Part shown: piece by piece, positions 34,371 to 43,962 of the stretch
Layout: the number at the start of each line of letters is the position of its first letter
Position numbering within the stretch: the first letter of the stretch is position 1
Assembly (NCBI GenBank): GCA_023254175.1
Contig: JALQYJ010000167.1
Location: 1 to 56,263, forward strand
Origin: Runella sp.
GTDB taxonomy: Bacteria; Bacteroidota; Bacteroidia; Cytophagales; Spirosomataceae
Length of the DNA stretch: 56,263 nucleotides
Reading direction: 5' to 3'
Made by a program: the position numbers and the translations under genes
The notes under the pieces: generated by a model
The model's database searches: none
Told to the model about the DNA's origin: nothing
What the model saw: the letters and a program-made list of their open reading frames with translations, nothing else

Positions 34371-34685
34371 TTATTCTACTTCCTGCACTTTATAGACCTG
34401 AATTTCGGTTACGTACACGGTTTTTTCTTCTTTGTTTTTGTAAGAACGATAGTTCAATTTGCCTTCTATCGATACCTTTTTTCCTTTGGTAATCAACCGT
34501 TCGCACACATCCGCTACTTTGCCAAATGCTACAAGGTTGTGCCACATTTTACTTTCAACCTCTTCATTATTACGGTTCTTGTAAATCTCTTTTGTCACCA
34601 TTGTGAAAGAAGCCAATTTCCCATTTTCGAATGTCCGTACGTTCAAATCTTTACCTACGTTACCTGTTAATGTTACCTTGTTCAT
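34371..34685 (-). CDS. ssb: Single-stranded DNA-binding protein (OB-fold, no acidic tail)
   Basis: The ATG at 34685 starts the protein at MNKVTLTGNVGKDLNVR, which is the conserved SSB N-terminus; an upstream ATG at 34730 adds 15 odd residues. The 104-residue OB-fold carries the FTMVTKEIYK strand and KMWHNLVAFGKVAD. The protein ends directly after the fold (YKVQEVE). The glycine-rich linker and the acidic DIPF-type C-terminal tip, which most bacterial SSBs use to recruit partners, are missing. It may be an accessory SSB; a main full-length SSB could exist elsewhere in the genome. Confidence 0.88.
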   Translation of the reverse strand: MNKVTLTGNVGKDLNVRTFENGKLASFTMVTKEIYKNRNNEEVESKMWHNLVAFGKVADVCERLITKGKKVSIEGKLNYRSYKNKEEKTVYVTEIQVYKVQEVE

Positions 34686-34809
34686 GTTCCTAAAAGTTTG
34701 TATTTGAGTGATTTGATTTTGTTTGTCCATTGTCTTTCAATCGACGGTACAAAGTTGCTGCCTCACCACTACTCGATTCGGTTCGTAATCGTTTCTAGTT
34801 GGATAAAAA

Positions 34810-34831
34810 CGTTTGTAACCGTTTACAAACG
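34810..34831. promoter_or_regulatory. Operator-like perfect dyad between ssb and the zinc-ribbon gene
   Basis: CGTTTGTAA (34810-34818) and TTACAAACG (34823-34831) are perfect inverted repeats separated by 4 bp, 22 bp in all. GGATAA copies flank the dyad on both sides. It lies 41 bp before the ATG of the zinc-ribbon protein and upstream of ssb. The symmetry and size suit a dimeric regulator controlling one or both genes. No regulator gene is adjacent. Confidence 0.55.
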
Positions 34832-34871
34832 GATAAGAATATGTATATTGCGTAAGCAAAACCAAAAAGCC

Positions 34872-35225
34872 ATGAAAAATTGCCTTGAATGCGGGGAAAA
34901 AATAATGGGCAGATCTGACAAAAAATTTTGTTCGGATGCCTGTCGAAATGCTTATAACAACAAATTAAACTCAGGCTCCAATAATTTAGTCCGAAACATC
35001 AACAATACGTTACGAAAAAATCGCCGTATTTTGGAAGAAGCCTGTAGAGCAGATGACAAAGGAAAAATCTCAAAAAGTGCCTTACTCCGAGAAGGCTTCG
35101 ATTTTACCTATTTTACCAGTATCCGAACCACTCAAAAAGGCGCTACGTACATCTTTGTGTACGAATATGGTTATTTACTACTCGACAACGAACAGTACTT
35201 GGTTGTGAAAGACCGTAAATCATAG
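34872..35225 (+). CDS. Small zinc-ribbon protein of unknown function
   Basis: The ATG at 34872 gives a 117-residue protein that opens MKNCLECGEKIMGRSDKKFC. The four cysteines Cys4, Cys7, Cys20 and Cys24 form a Cys4 zinc ribbon of the type seen in DUF2116-like proteins (CxEC ... FCSDACRNAYN). The rest is a predicted helix-strand mix (LRKNRRILEEACRADDKG; YIFVYEYGYLLLDNEQYLVVKDRK) of unknown role. Earlier in-frame starts would read through the dyad-bearing promoter region. It is divergent from ssb; a shared operator dyad sits between them. Confidence 0.75.
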   Translation: MKNCLECGEKIMGRSDKKFCSDACRNAYNNKLNSGSNNLVRNINNTLRKNRRILEEACRADDKGKISKSALLREGFDFTYFTSIRTTQKGATYIFVYEYGYLLLDNEQYLVVKDRKS

Positions 35226-36263
35226 TCAAGGCTGAGCATACCCTTCTTTGAGAACTGCTTCAGCGGGCTTTTCTTGAAACGAAAAAGCATCGTGGTAAAA
35301 TTGACGACGTGGTGGTTGAAGAAACCATTTCCACGCAAAAGCCCCCACTAGCCACTTTTTGGGCCAAACTTCTTTGAAAAAAGCGCGGTAGGCATCTGCT
35401 TGTAAAGCCAAATTTTCAACTTTATCATTTTGCGATTCCCAAGGTTTTTCAGTAGCAAAATCAACACTTCGGTACCCTATTTCGGTAAATAAAACAGGTT
35501 TTTGAAATTTACTCGCAAACTCTTCTATTTCTTCCAAATGCGATTGCCATCCTTTTTGAAGTGACTCCACAGAAGGATGCTTTTCTGTCGATAGAGGGAA
35601 ATAAGCATCTATGCCAATGAAGTCTAAATCTTGCCAAAAAGGATTTTTGGGGTAATGATTCCAGTTATCAGCATACGTGAGCGGCCCCGAATAAATCGTT
35701 CGTATTTTTTTGATTAAGCTTCTCCAAAATTCAGGTCTTTTTCGAGCAAAATTATCCATTTCTGTACCTATACACAGCAATTCTACTTTCAACGAATCAG
35801 CAACACTTGCATTGGTGAGAATGTAATCACCAAAATCTTTTTCAAAAATTCTCCAGTCCGCCTCCGACTTTAAATCAAAATCTCCAGTGTACATCCCCCT
35901 ACTTACCCAAGCATGAGGCTTAAGCATGACTTTAAGCTTGTTTTTGTGGGCTAGCTCAATGGTTTTAGAAATTCCTTCTATGGTCTCTCCCCACCACATT
36001 TTATTCTTATTAAAGTAAAAGTGCGGTTCATTTTCTCGGCAAAAACCATAGGGTACTACAGCTACCCATTCAGCATTGGTATTACGAATTGGTACAAAAA
36101 CCAACGAATCTACTGGTTCGGAGGGAGCTACCAAATTCAAACCTTTCATTTTGACACCCGAATATACAGGAGGTGTTGGACGTGTACAACTGTTACCAAT
36201 AACTGACAGAACCACCAAAAGGATAGCACTAAATGTGAGGCGGTGAACGTCATAGCCAACCAT
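35226..36263 (-). CDS. GH113-like glycoside hydrolase lipoprotein
   Basis: A 345-residue TIM-barrel hydrolase with an N-terminal hydrophobic stretch and a cysteine at residue 26 (VLSVIGNSC), suggesting a lipoprotein, although the lipobox is imperfect. The fold resembles GH113 and related clan GH-A members. The acid/base candidate is Glu168 in LLCIGTEMDNF. The nucleophile candidate is Glu261 in PVLFTEIGYRS. GH113 enzymes act on mannan or related beta-glycans, so the activity here is a guess within that clan. The stop abuts the end of the zinc-ribbon gene (they meet at 35225/35226). Confidence 0.75.
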   Translation of the reverse strand: MVGYDVHRLTFSAILLVVLSVIGNSCTRPTPPVYSGVKMKGLNLVAPSEPVDSLVFVPIRNTNAEWVAVVPYGFCRENEPHFYFNKNKMWWGETIEGISKTIELAHKNKLKVMLKPHAWVSRGMYTGDFDLKSEADWRIFEKDFGDYILTNASVADSLKVELLCIGTEMDNFARKRPEFWRSLIKKIRTIYSGPLTYADNWNHYPKNPFWQDLDFIGIDAYFPLSTEKHPSVESLQKGWQSHLEEIEEFASKFQKPVLFTEIGYRSVDFATEKPWESQNDKVENLALQADAYRAFFKEVWPKKWLVGAFAWKWFLQPPRRQFYHDAFSFQEKPAEAVLKEGYAQP

Positions 36264-36505
36264 GTTGCGAGGGGTATAGATAAGTTTAAAATCAGGATTT
36301 ATTACAAAAGAAAAAACTTCTGCTTTTTACAGATGGAAGCTCCAAAAATCTTTTTTAGCGCTCTTATCAAACAGGTGATCTGTAACGTACTACTCCAATC
36401 ATTATGGTAACCCATTACTTAAATACTTAATGGGAGGCACCTGCTACTTTAATGTTTAAATTACTCACTTGGTAGGTCAAGTCAGTTTCAAAATTAGTGT
36501 TCGTT

Positions 36506-37045
36506 TTATTTTTTTTCAAAAATTAAAAAATTGCCTTTATTCCCAATAAGCCCCGTTGCTTCTTGCTCACTAAAGGCACCTAATTCGAGTTGCTGTTTTC
36601 CGTTAGTAGTACTCAATTGAAAATCCACCGCTTGTTCCAGCAACGAAAAATAACGGGATTCACATTTCATCAACTCTGGATAACCACCCATTTTTGTACT
36701 CCTAATAGGTACCATTTTAAGTTTTCCATTTTTTTTAGTTTCGTTATATAATTCAACTGTGTACCTCCCGAAATACTGATTGACCGAAGAACGACCATTT
36801 AATAATAGCATCGCCTCCGTTTCGTCTTTTGTGGTCGTTAGTGTCAAAGTGATTGGTTCAAAAATACCTTCATTTTGTACTCCACAGGGCAAATCCATAA
36901 TATCCCCAAGAAGAATACTTTTTAGCACCCACGTACCCGTCAAATCACTTACCGAGCCTAATTCAACATTGGTGGATTTAGTACAAGCCCCAAGGTTAAA
37001 AACCAACAGACCACCTATCATCCTTAAAATTATAATCTTTTTCAT
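36506..37045 (-). CDS. META/lipocalin-like lipoprotein of unknown function
   Basis: The start could be 37045 (MKKIIILRM) or 37051 (MAMKKII); both give a lipoprotein signal ending NLGAC. An upstream 37075 start would be less likely. The roughly 180-residue mature protein begins with the motif LTGTWVLKSI, which is typical of META/HslJ-like and lipocalin-type beta domains, and continues with alternating strands. Family assignment rests on that motif only. It stands alone, preceded by a 120-bp gap that contains the palindromic terminator of rpoD. The 242-bp gap on its 3' side (36264-36505) shows no gene or strong signal. Confidence 0.6.
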   Translation of the reverse strand: MKKIIILRMIGGLLVFNLGACTKSTNVELGSVSDLTGTWVLKSILLGDIMDLPCGVQNEGIFEPITLTLTTTKDETEAMLLLNGRSSVNQYFGRYTVELYNETKKNGKLKMVPIRSTKMGGYPELMKCESRYFSLLEQAVDFQLSTTNGKQQLELGAFSEQEATGLIGNKGNFLIFEKK

Positions 37046-37132
37046 AGCCATATTTTTCCAGTAGTGACTTCTCAAGTTAGAAAAAGGTTGGAATTAGGTA
37101 CAAAATTTTCGAAGCGAACATAATCCAAGCTG

Positions 37133-37180
37133 CCTACTAACAAAAAAGGCCACTTCAAAGTGGCCTTTTTTGTTAGTAGG
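37133..37180. terminator. 48-bp perfect palindromic terminator at the rpoD end
   Basis: Two 23-bp arms (CCTACTAACAAAAAAGGCCACTT at 37133-37155, trimmed in this text to its start CCTACTAACAAAAAA) pair perfectly across a 2-nt loop with 37158-37180. The inner GGCCACTT core and flanking A/T tracts form a bidirectional terminator 15 bp past the rpoD stop. Confidence 0.8.
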
Positions 37181-37194
37181 TGCTCTCTCTTCGC

Positions 37195-38058
37195 TCAACC
37201 AAGATATGTTTTAAGTGCTTTGCTGCGTGAAGTATGACGCAAGCGACGAATCGCTTTTTCTTTGATTTGGCGAACACGTTCGCGGGTCAAATTAAATTTC
37301 TCACCGATTTCTTCAAGTGTCATTGGATGCTCACCGTTCAATCCGAAATAAAGTGCTATGACATCCGACTCACGTTGGGTGAGGGTCGAAAGCGCACGAG
37401 CTACTTCTTTACGGAGTGAATCGTTGATAAGCCCTTGGTCGGGCTTCTCTTCCATATCATTCTCAAGAACGTCAAGAAGGCTATTTTCTTCCCCTTGCAC
37501 AAACGGCGCATCCATCGAAACATGGCGCCCCGAAATTTTCAGTGTATCAACTACCTCATTAGCTGAAATATCCAATACTTCGGCCAATTCTTCGGGGGAA
37601 GGCTCACGCTCAAATTTTTGTTCGAGGTCAGAAAACGTCTTTGATATTTTATTAAGAGAACCGACACGGTTGAGTGGAAGGCGAACAATACGCGATTGTT
37701 CAGCCAACGCTTGCAAAATGGACTGACGAATCCACCATACAGCGTACGAGATGAATTTAAAACCACGGGTTTCATCAAAGCGCTGAGCAGCCTTAATCAA
37801 ACCTAGGTTTCCTTCATTGATAAGGTCACCAAGTGAAAGACCTTGATTTTGGTATTGTTTCGCAACCGATACCACAAATCGGAGATTCGCTTTGGTTAGT
37901 CGTTCCAAAGCTTGCTGGTCTCCTTCTCGAATGCGCTGCGCCAAAGTCACCTCCTCATCAGGAGTTAGCAAATCCACCTTACCAATCTCTTGTAAATACT
38001 TATCGAGGGACTGGCTTTCGCGATTGGTTATTTGCTTACTAATTTTAAGCTGTCTCAT
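37195..38058 (-). CDS. rpoD: Primary RNA polymerase sigma factor (sigma-A, short Bacteroidota form)
   Basis: A 287-residue sigma-70 factor. Region 1.2 begins [12 protein letters not shown]. Region 2 has [17 protein letters not shown] and the promoter-recognising [18 protein letters not shown]. Region 3 has [14 protein letters not shown]. Region 4 ends [36 protein letters not shown]. It lacks the long region 1.1 and non-conserved region of proteobacterial RpoD, as is normal in this phylum, where it recognises TTTG/TANNTTTG promoters. The gene has its own palindromic terminator and no adjacent dnaG. Confidence 0.96.
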   Translation of the reverse strand: MRQLKISKQITNRESQSLDKYLQEIGKVDLLTPDEEVTLAQRIREGDQQALERLTKANLRFVVSVAKQYQNQGLSLGDLINEGNLGLIKAAQRFDETRGFKFISYAVWWIRQSILQALAEQSRIVRLPLNRVGSLNKISKTFSDLEQKFEREPSPEELAEVLDISANEVVDTLKISGRHVSMDAPFVQGEENSLLDVLENDMEEKPDQGLINDSLRKEVARALSTLTQRESDVIALYFGLNGEHPMTLEEIGEKFNLTRERVRQIKEKAIRRLRHTSRSKALKTYLG

Positions 38059-38160
38059 CTATCTTTACTTTGGTGCTTTGTACTATTACAATTCTGTAAC
38101 GTAAAAAGCGAAACAAAAGTTGATTTTCTAGTTTCTAATTTAAGTTAAAAAAACAAAAAT

Positions 38161-40383
38161 CTACTTATCGCGACGACGGTTATCATCACGACGGCGATCA
38201 CCGCCACGGTCGTTGCGTTCTCCTCTGTCTTCACGCGGTGGTCTTTCAACAAAACCTTCAGGTTTTGGCAATAATATCTTGCGTGAAAGGCGAAATTTAC
38301 CCGTTTTCTTATCATGCTCTACAAGTTTGACTTGCACCTCATCTCCTACATTCAAAACGCCATCCATACTTTCGAGGCGCTCCCATGTAATCTCGGAAAT
38401 GTGCAATAATCCATCCTTGCCTGGCATAAATTCTACAAAGGCGCCAAACGGTTGAAGAGTTTTTACCGTACCAGTATAAACTTCCCCTACTTCAGGAATC
38501 GCAACGATGCCTTTGATGCGCTTAACGGCAATGTCCATACTATCGGCGTTGTTTGCAAAAATGCTAACGTAGCCCATACTATCCCGCTCTTCAATAGTAA
38601 CCGTTGCTCCAGATACGCGCTGAATTTCTTGAACCACTTTTCCACCTGGCCCAATCACGCCACCAATTTGGTCTTGTGCAATTTGGATAACAACCGCACG
38701 CGGAGTTTGTGGTTTAAGGTCAGGGCGAACTTCCACAATGGCTTTCTTCATTTCACCCAAAATATGCAAACGCCCGCGACGAGCTTGGTCAAGTGCTTCT
38801 ACCAACACTTCGTACGAAAGGCCGTCTACTTTCAAGTCCATCTGACACGCTGTGATACCTTTTTCGGTACCAGTCACTTTAAAGTCCATATCACCGAGGT
38901 GATCTTCGTCTCCCAAAATATCAGAAAGTACAGCGTATTTTCCTTGTTCGTCGGTAATCAATCCCATCGCAATCCCAGCAACAGGTGCTTTAATTTTTAC
39001 CCCTGCATCCATCAATGCCAAGGTACCAGCACAAACAGTTGCCATCGATGATGACCCATTTGACTCTAAAATATCTGATACAATACGTACAGTGTACGGG
39101 TTTTCCTCATCAGGTGGCATTACCTTCTTCAACGAACGGTGTGCTAAGTTTCCGTGCCCTACTTCGCGACGCCCAGGGCCACGGTTTGGTTTCACTTCAC
39201 CCGTTGAAAAACCTGGGAAGTTATAGTGCAAGAGAAAACGACCGTAGCCATAATACATAGCCGTATCAATGATTTGCTCGTCAAGCTTTGTTCCTAACGT
39301 TACGGTTGTCAATGACTGAGTCTCTCCACGAGTAAACAATGCAGAACCGTGAGGAGTAGGTAAGAAATCTACTTCACACATGATTGGACGAATCTGGTCT
39401 AGTGCACGTCCATCAAGGCGTGTACGCTCATCTAACACCAAACGACGCGATGCTTCCCACTCTAAATCATGGTAATAACGCTTAATTAAGCCTACTTTTT
39501 CATCGTAAGTATCTGGGTTTTCCGCTTTATACTGCTCCAAAAACTCAGCAATAACGGCCTTAAACCCTTCTTTACGCAATTGCTTATTAGCATTTCCTTG
39601 ACGCGCTACGGCATAAATTTTATCGTAACAAGCTTCGCGTACTTTCGCACGAAGTTCTTCATCATGAATCACATACTCAAAACTACGTTTTTCTGTTTTT
39701 CCTGCCTCGGCTTCCAATTCTTTCTGAACAGCACATTGAAGCTTAATGACTTCGTGTGCTGCTTTCAGCGCCTCTACCATTTCTTCTTCAGAAGCCTCAC
39801 TCATTTCCCCTTCTACCATACAAATATCTTTCTCAGAAGCCGCAACAATCAAATCCATCGTTGCATTCTTCAATAAAGAAGTGGGGGGATTAATAACGTA
39901 TTCCCCGTCTATTTTCGCAACGCGAACTTCCGAAATGGGGCCGTTGAAAGGTACATCCGTAATCATCAACGCAGATGAAGCGGCCAATGCTGCAAGGGCA
40001 TCCGGCAAAACCTCAGCATCGGCTGATATTAAAAATACGTTTACTTGGGTATCTGCATAGAAATCATCGGGGAACATAGGACGCAAAGCGCGGTCCACCA
40101 AACGACTCACTAACACTTCATGGTCTGACAAACGACCTTCGCGTTTCTGGAAACTACCAGGAATGCGACCAGCCGAAGCAAATTTTTCTTGGTAATCAAC
40201 CGAAAGAGGCAAAAAATCAGTGCCTGGCCTTACATCGGGATTAGATACAACTGTCGCCAAAAGCATCGTATTACCCATACGAACCACGACTGAACCGTGA
40301 GCCTGACGGGCTAGCTTTCCTGTTTCAATTGTAATGATACGACCATCGGGGAGGTTGATAGTCTTTGTGATGATATTAAACAT
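38161..40383 (-). CDS. pnp: Polyribonucleotide nucleotidyltransferase (PNPase)
   Basis: A 740-residue PNPase. Two RNase PH-like domains flank a helical linker: the first begins [14 protein letters not shown], the second has [21 protein letters not shown] and the phosphorolysis loop [21 protein letters not shown]. The KH domain ([16 protein letters not shown]) and S1 domain ([20 protein letters not shown]) follow. An arginine/aspartate-rich tail ends the protein. It degrades RNA 3' to 5' by phosphorolysis and can add tails. It lies downstream of rpsO, the classic rpsO-pnp arrangement; a terminator between them is at 40497-40532. Confidence 0.98.
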   Translation of the reverse strand: MFNIITKTINLPDGRIITIETGKLARQAHGSVVVRMGNTMLLATVVSNPDVRPGTDFLPLSVDYQEKFASAGRIPGSFQKREGRLSDHEVLVSRLVDRALRPMFPDDFYADTQVNVFLISADAEVLPDALAALAASSALMITDVPFNGPISEVRVAKIDGEYVINPPTSLLKNATMDLIVAASEKDICMVEGEMSEASEEEMVEALKAAHEVIKLQCAVQKELEAEAGKTEKRSFEYVIHDEELRAKVREACYDKIYAVARQGNANKQLRKEGFKAVIAEFLEQYKAENPDTYDEKVGLIKRYYHDLEWEASRRLVLDERTRLDGRALDQIRPIMCEVDFLPTPHGSALFTRGETQSLTTVTLGTKLDEQIIDTAMYYGYGRFLLHYNFPGFSTGEVKPNRGPGRREVGHGNLAHRSLKKVMPPDEENPYTVRIVSDILESNGSSSMATVCAGTLALMDAGVKIKAPVAGIAMGLITDEQGKYAVLSDILGDEDHLGDMDFKVTGTEKGITACQMDLKVDGLSYEVLVEALDQARRGRLHILGEMKKAIVEVRPDLKPQTPRAVVIQIAQDQIGGVIGPGGKVVQEIQRVSGATVTIEERDSMGYVSIFANNADSMDIAVKRIKGIVAIPEVGEVYTGTVKTLQPFGAFVEFMPGKDGLLHISEITWERLESMDGVLNVGDEVQVKLVEHDKKTGKFRLSRKILLPKPEGFVERPPREDRGERNDRGGDRRRDDNRRRDK

Positions 40384-40496
40384 GAAAGAAGAATTAAAAA
40401 ACCGCTTGAAAACCTATCCCTCAGCGAACATGATAGGTTATTATTTATAAAACCGCAAAAAGAAATTATTTACTTATTTAGGTGAAGATAAATAAC

Positions 40497-40532
40497 AAAC
40501 AGGGAAGTCAGTTGTCTGACGTTCCCTGTTTG
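40497..40532 (-). terminator. Terminator of rpsO
   Basis: Outer arms AAACAGGGAA (40497-40506) and TTCCCTGTTT (40523-40532) enclose an inner GTCAG/CTGAC stem with a TTGT loop. The 15-bp-scale hairpin lies 10 bp beyond the rpsO stop codon, before pnp. It likely limits read-through so pnp level is set independently or by attenuation. Confidence 0.8.
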
Positions 40533-40542
40533 AAGTATCGCA

Positions 40543-40812
40543 TTACTTTCTGATATTCAGTTCAGCGATGATTGCACGATAACGGCTGATATCATTCTTG
40601 AGAAGATAGTTCAACAAACGTCTGCGCTTTCCTACCAATTTCAAAAGACCGAGACGAGTAGCATTATCATGCTTGTGCTGCTTCAAGTGCTCTGTCAAGT
40701 GGTTGATACGGTGAGTGAATAGAGCGATTTGTGATTCAGATGAACCTGTATCGCTGTCTGACTTGCCATATTTTTTGAACAAGTCTTTTTTTACTTCCGA
40801 TGTTAAATACAT
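40543..40812 (-). CDS. rpsO: 30S ribosomal protein S15
   Basis: The ATG at 40812 gives the normal 89-residue S15 ([16 protein letters not shown] ... [14 protein letters not shown]). An in-frame upstream start at 40869 would add 19 residues that are not S15-like and would overlap the promoter. The central segment [22 protein letters not shown] and [10 protein letters not shown] contact 16S rRNA helices 20-22. A strong phylum-type promoter lies 55 bp upstream at 40867-40897. Confidence 0.97.
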   Translation of the reverse strand: MYLTSEVKKDLFKKYGKSDSDTGSSESQIALFTHRINHLTEHLKQHKHDNATRLGLLKLVGKRRRLLNYLLKNDISRYRAIIAELNIRK

Positions 40813-40866
40813 GATTGTAACCTCAGATGGATTTAATGTGAAAAATATAAAAAACAAAAACGCCTG

Positions 40867-40897
40867 CAAAGATAGACGTTTTTATTGTAACAATCAA
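40867..40897 (-). promoter_or_regulatory. Bacteroidota sigma-A promoter for rpsO
   Basis: On the minus strand the region reads TTG (-33; at 40895-40897), 20 bp, TATCTTTG (-7; 40867-40874). Both elements and spacing fit the Bacteroidota consensus TTG-N19/20-TANNTTTG. Expected transcription start is about 50 bp before the rpsO ATG. It overlaps the last few bases of the upstream sprE gene. Confidence 0.75.
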
Positions 40898-43125
40898 CCA
40901 TTTTTCTTACTAGATGTCGATTGTTGCGATTCAAGTACTTCACGAACTCTTGGCAACAGGGCACTCGTAGGATAATCTTTGGTAAAACTATTTAATGCCT
41001 TGAGATACGCCTCTTTACCTTGCAGTTTCCCAAGTAGATAAATGCGAAGCAACGCATACTTATCCTCAATTTTACTACCTGAGTAAGTGACCATTGCCAT
41101 TTCAAGTTGAGCAAATGCTTCTGAGTAATTACCAGCTTGATAAAGCATTAAAATTTTCTCGTAATCCTTCAATGCTTCCAGTTCGATGTTTCCTGAAGCA
41201 GCTACTGTAATTCCACCATTTTTAGATAATAATCGAGTGTACGATGAATTTGGGAACTCAGCCAACAGTTTTTCTTTCCACAATTGATTATTTTTGACCG
41301 AGGTTAAGAAAAGCAAATAATAAATTTCTGGCTTGTAGTTTGTATTCGGAAAGCGAGAAAGAGTTGTTTCGAACGTTTTGATGGCATTTTCAGGTTCTTC
41401 TAGGTTAAATTTATAAATTTTTCCTAGCTTATAGTATGCATCTTCCATCCGTTGGTTGGATGCGTCCAATTCTTGTTTCTTGAGAGGGATATTACGGTAC
41501 AATGCATCCTTTTTAGCTTTCCACTCGGGAGAATCTTTAGTCAACTTGGCTAAATCATCCCCCATCATTTGAATATTAGTCCCCGTTCCTTGAGCAGATG
41601 AAACAGCGGTAATATTATTGTCAGAGGGGGAAAGCAGAGAGGCAATTTTTGCGCTTCGACGCCAATCATCTTCCAATTGCCGATTTCCCCATTTTTGACG
41701 AAACTCTACTCTCCCATTATTGACCATTGTTAAATCGTACAGGGGGAATCGGTCGGCAGGATTTCCGTCAAAATTAGCAGCATTAGCACTTAGGCTTTGG
41801 GCTTGCGAAACCAGTCTTTCGGCTTCTTTCAATTTTCGTTTGTATTCTGCAATTTCATCATCAATCACCTTATCCAAGTATCTATCTAGGGTAGCAGGAT
41901 TCATTTGAGAAAGTCGTTGTAAGCTGTCTTCCGTCCGTATAGTCGTTATTTGTTTTACAAAATCATCCAAAACATCTTTACGCTCAGCCACTTTTTGGCG
42001 CTGAGGCGAAGAAACAGGCAACAACACTAACGCACTGTCAAAATAAGCCTTGGCAAGTTCATAATTTTGAAGTTTATCGTAATAAACCTTTGCCATTTCT
42101 AGATATGTATAAGGCACTTGCGAAGTATTGATAGTTGTCTCACGAACTGATTTGCCAAAAAACGCAAGCCCTTTTTTGTAATTTTTTTTACGGATTTCAA
42201 TAACCCCCATTGAGTAGTAAAGGCGGTCGATAAGGTCGCTATTTTTACGGTCGTTCAAAATCTTTTTGAACCCATCTTCCGTTGAAATTTTGGTATCAGT
42301 TAATGCTTCGTTTTGAAGAGAATTCATTTTTGCAAAAAACTCTAAGTCATACGAAGGTCTATTTTTAGAAACGGCTTTATAATGAACATTAGCCGCCACA
42401 GGCTTGTCTATCATGTCGTACATTTGAGCAGCTGAATAGTGAATTCGAGCTGTTTCTTCGTTTTTTGAAAGCAAAGGAAATGTCTCTTCCAAAATACCAA
42501 GTGCTAGTGGATACTCTTGTTTTTGTTGATGGAGATAAGCCTTAACCAAATAAAAATTGCGAGTATTATCCTCATTTAATGGCAAACTTCGAAGATGCTC
42601 TGCCACGCTCAATGCACTGTTGTAGTCTTTGGTTTCTACATAAGCCCGCATTAACCAAATCAAACCTTCATGTTTGTCATCGTCATCTTTTCCTTTTGCA
42701 TTCACGTAGCGAAGGGTTTCAATACCGTCCGTAAATTGCCCTTTGTACAAACGAGCACGACCAATCAACACCAACGCATTATCAACCCAGCGGCTATTTT
42801 GGTGGCGGTCAGGAATTAAAGACCCCTTTTTGATGACATCTTGCAAAAGTGCATCTACACTCTTTGCCTCCATCGAATCCAGCGGATTAAGAATAGGAAG
42901 TAGTTGGTTATAATTTTCTTTTCTATTTTTTTTCAATGCAATGTCCGCTTCTTTCATTTTATCACGGGCAATGACATACGCATTGTACTTGGCGGTCAGG
43001 TTATGATACCCCACACTCAATCCACTAGTGCTATACTGTGAACAACCAAAAAATAGGGAAGAAACCCCAAAAATGAAGAGGGGAAGGTAATACTGCGAGG
43101 AAAAAAGGCGATTTCTAATTTTCAT
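40894..43125 (-). CDS. sprE: Type IX secretion/gliding TPR lipoprotein SprE/PorW-like
   Basis: The ATG at 43125 gives a lipoprotein signal with Cys28 (VSSLFFGC); the TTG at 43143 is a less likely start. The 743-residue protein begins with the N-terminal motif YHNLTAKYNAYVIARDKMKEA and then a long series of tetratricopeptide-like repeats (LGILEETFPLLSKNEETARIHYS, NAIKTFETTLSRFPNTNYKPEIYYL). This layout matches SprE/PorW of the type IX secretion system, a periplasmic lipoprotein needed for gliding and secretion in Flavobacterium. No other type IX gene is in the window. It is assigned on the N-terminal motif, lipoprotein signal and repeat architecture. Confidence 0.8.
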   Translation of the reverse strand: MKIRNRLFSSQYYLPLFIFGVSSLFFGCSQYSTSGLSVGYHNLTAKYNAYVIARDKMKEADIALKKNRKENYNQLLPILNPLDSMEAKSVDALLQDVIKKGSLIPDRHQNSRWVDNALVLIGRARLYKGQFTDGIETLRYVNAKGKDDDDKHEGLIWLMRAYVETKDYNSALSVAEHLRSLPLNEDNTRNFYLVKAYLHQQKQEYPLALGILEETFPLLSKNEETARIHYSAAQMYDMIDKPVAANVHYKAVSKNRPSYDLEFFAKMNSLQNEALTDTKISTEDGFKKILNDRKNSDLIDRLYYSMGVIEIRKKNYKKGLAFFGKSVRETTINTSQVPYTYLEMAKVYYDKLQNYELAKAYFDSALVLLPVSSPQRQKVAERKDVLDDFVKQITTIRTEDSLQRLSQMNPATLDRYLDKVIDDEIAEYKRKLKEAERLVSQAQSLSANAANFDGNPADRFPLYDLTMVNNGRVEFRQKWGNRQLEDDWRRSAKIASLLSPSDNNITAVSSAQGTGTNIQMMGDDLAKLTKDSPEWKAKKDALYRNIPLKKQELDASNQRMEDAYYKLGKIYKFNLEEPENAIKTFETTLSRFPNTNYKPEIYYLLFLTSVKNNQLWKEKLLAEFPNSSYTRLLSKNGGITVAASGNIELEALKDYEKILMLYQAGNYSEAFAQLEMAMVTYSGSKIEDKYALLRIYLLGKLQGKEAYLKALNSFTKDYPTSALLPRVREVLESQQSTSSKKNG

Positions 43126-43457
43126 CAAATAACTCACTTTCAAGAGCTTGCTCCTAAATTGTTAGATTTTCTACCGTAAAAGTAACGTTTTATACTGACT
43201 AAAAGTATGCAATCCTGATGCCAATATAGTTTTAAATACTTGAAATTGATTTATTAGGCAACTGATAAAATACGTCACAAGTATTAGTAGTTTTTATCTT
43301 TATAGATAAACAATAATACATTATTTATCTATAAAAATACTATATAAAAGACTTTATTTATTTATTTTACGTAGCAATATCCATTTATTCTCTTGTAAAT
43401 TTAAACAATATGTAATTTTGTTACGTTAAAGAACAAGTCCATCAAATTTCTTTTCCA
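43126..43457. other. AT-rich intergenic region with long dyad
   Basis: This 332-bp gap between sprE (divergent) and the DUF2452 gene contains no recognisable gene. Its main structure is a perfect 12-bp dyad, TTTATAGATAAA (43299-43310) with TTTATCTATAAA (43324-43335), flanked by AGTATT/AATACT. A TAATTTTG hexamer-like element at 43413-43420 matches TANNTTTG and may be the -7 of the DUF2452 promoter, with a -33 TTG 17 bp upstream instead of the usual 19-20. Confidence 0.5.
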
Positions 43458-43895
43458 ATGGAGCAAAATCCAATAAATCCTGATAAAGTAGCCGAAAACC
43501 CTGGGCTCATGGCCTATGCTCACTCTGTTGGTGGGGCAGTCATTAAGCCCATCGATATGGGCAAAGCAAAAGGGAAGGCCGTGCTGGCAATGCGTCAACA
43601 AACTGAGCGGCAATTGAACCAAATTTACCAACAAATGGCCACGCTAGCCCAACAAGCTAAAGAACTTCGGCAACGAGTAGAGGTTTCGGAACGAATCTAT
43701 GCTGCACAAATGAATTTTGAACCCGTGCTAAACGAAACCTACTATGTGTATGAAAAAGAAGACGGCAAGGACGTTTTGTCGATGGTAGCTCCCAGCGAAT
43801 GGGGACGAGCTTATAAATTCAGTCGTTTTATTGCCAAAGTGACCATGTTAGCCGACCATACATGGCACGTTGAATACAACGAAAACCAGCCTTAG
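43458..43895 (+). CDS. DUF2452 domain protein
   Basis: A 145-residue cytoplasmic protein that matches the Bacteroidota DUF2452 family across its length. Family hallmarks are the N-terminal MEQNPINPDKVAENPGLMAYAHSVGGAVIKPIDMGK and a helix ERQLNQIYQQMATLAQQAKEL. Function is unknown. It is followed by a strong hairpin terminator at 43922-43962. Confidence 0.85.
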   Translation: MEQNPINPDKVAENPGLMAYAHSVGGAVIKPIDMGKAKGKAVLAMRQQTERQLNQIYQQMATLAQQAKELRQRVEVSERIYAAQMNFEPVLNETYYVYEKEDGKDVLSMVAPSEWGRAYKFSRFIAKVTMLADHTWHVEYNENQP

Positions 43896-43921
43896 AATGC
43901 TACTATATTTTTTTCAAACGT

Positions 43922-43962
43922 GAAAAATCCCTTCGCTCTTCAATACAGCGAAGGGATTTTTC
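43922..43962 (+). terminator. Terminator of the DUF2452 gene
   Basis: Sixteen perfect base pairs GAAAAATCCCTTCGCT (43922-43937) with AGCGAAGGGATTTTTC (43947-43962), 9-nt loop, flanked by T-rich sequence. Because it ends the DUF2452 transcript, the next gene must start downstream, which supports the GTG start at 44043 below. Confidence 0.85.
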
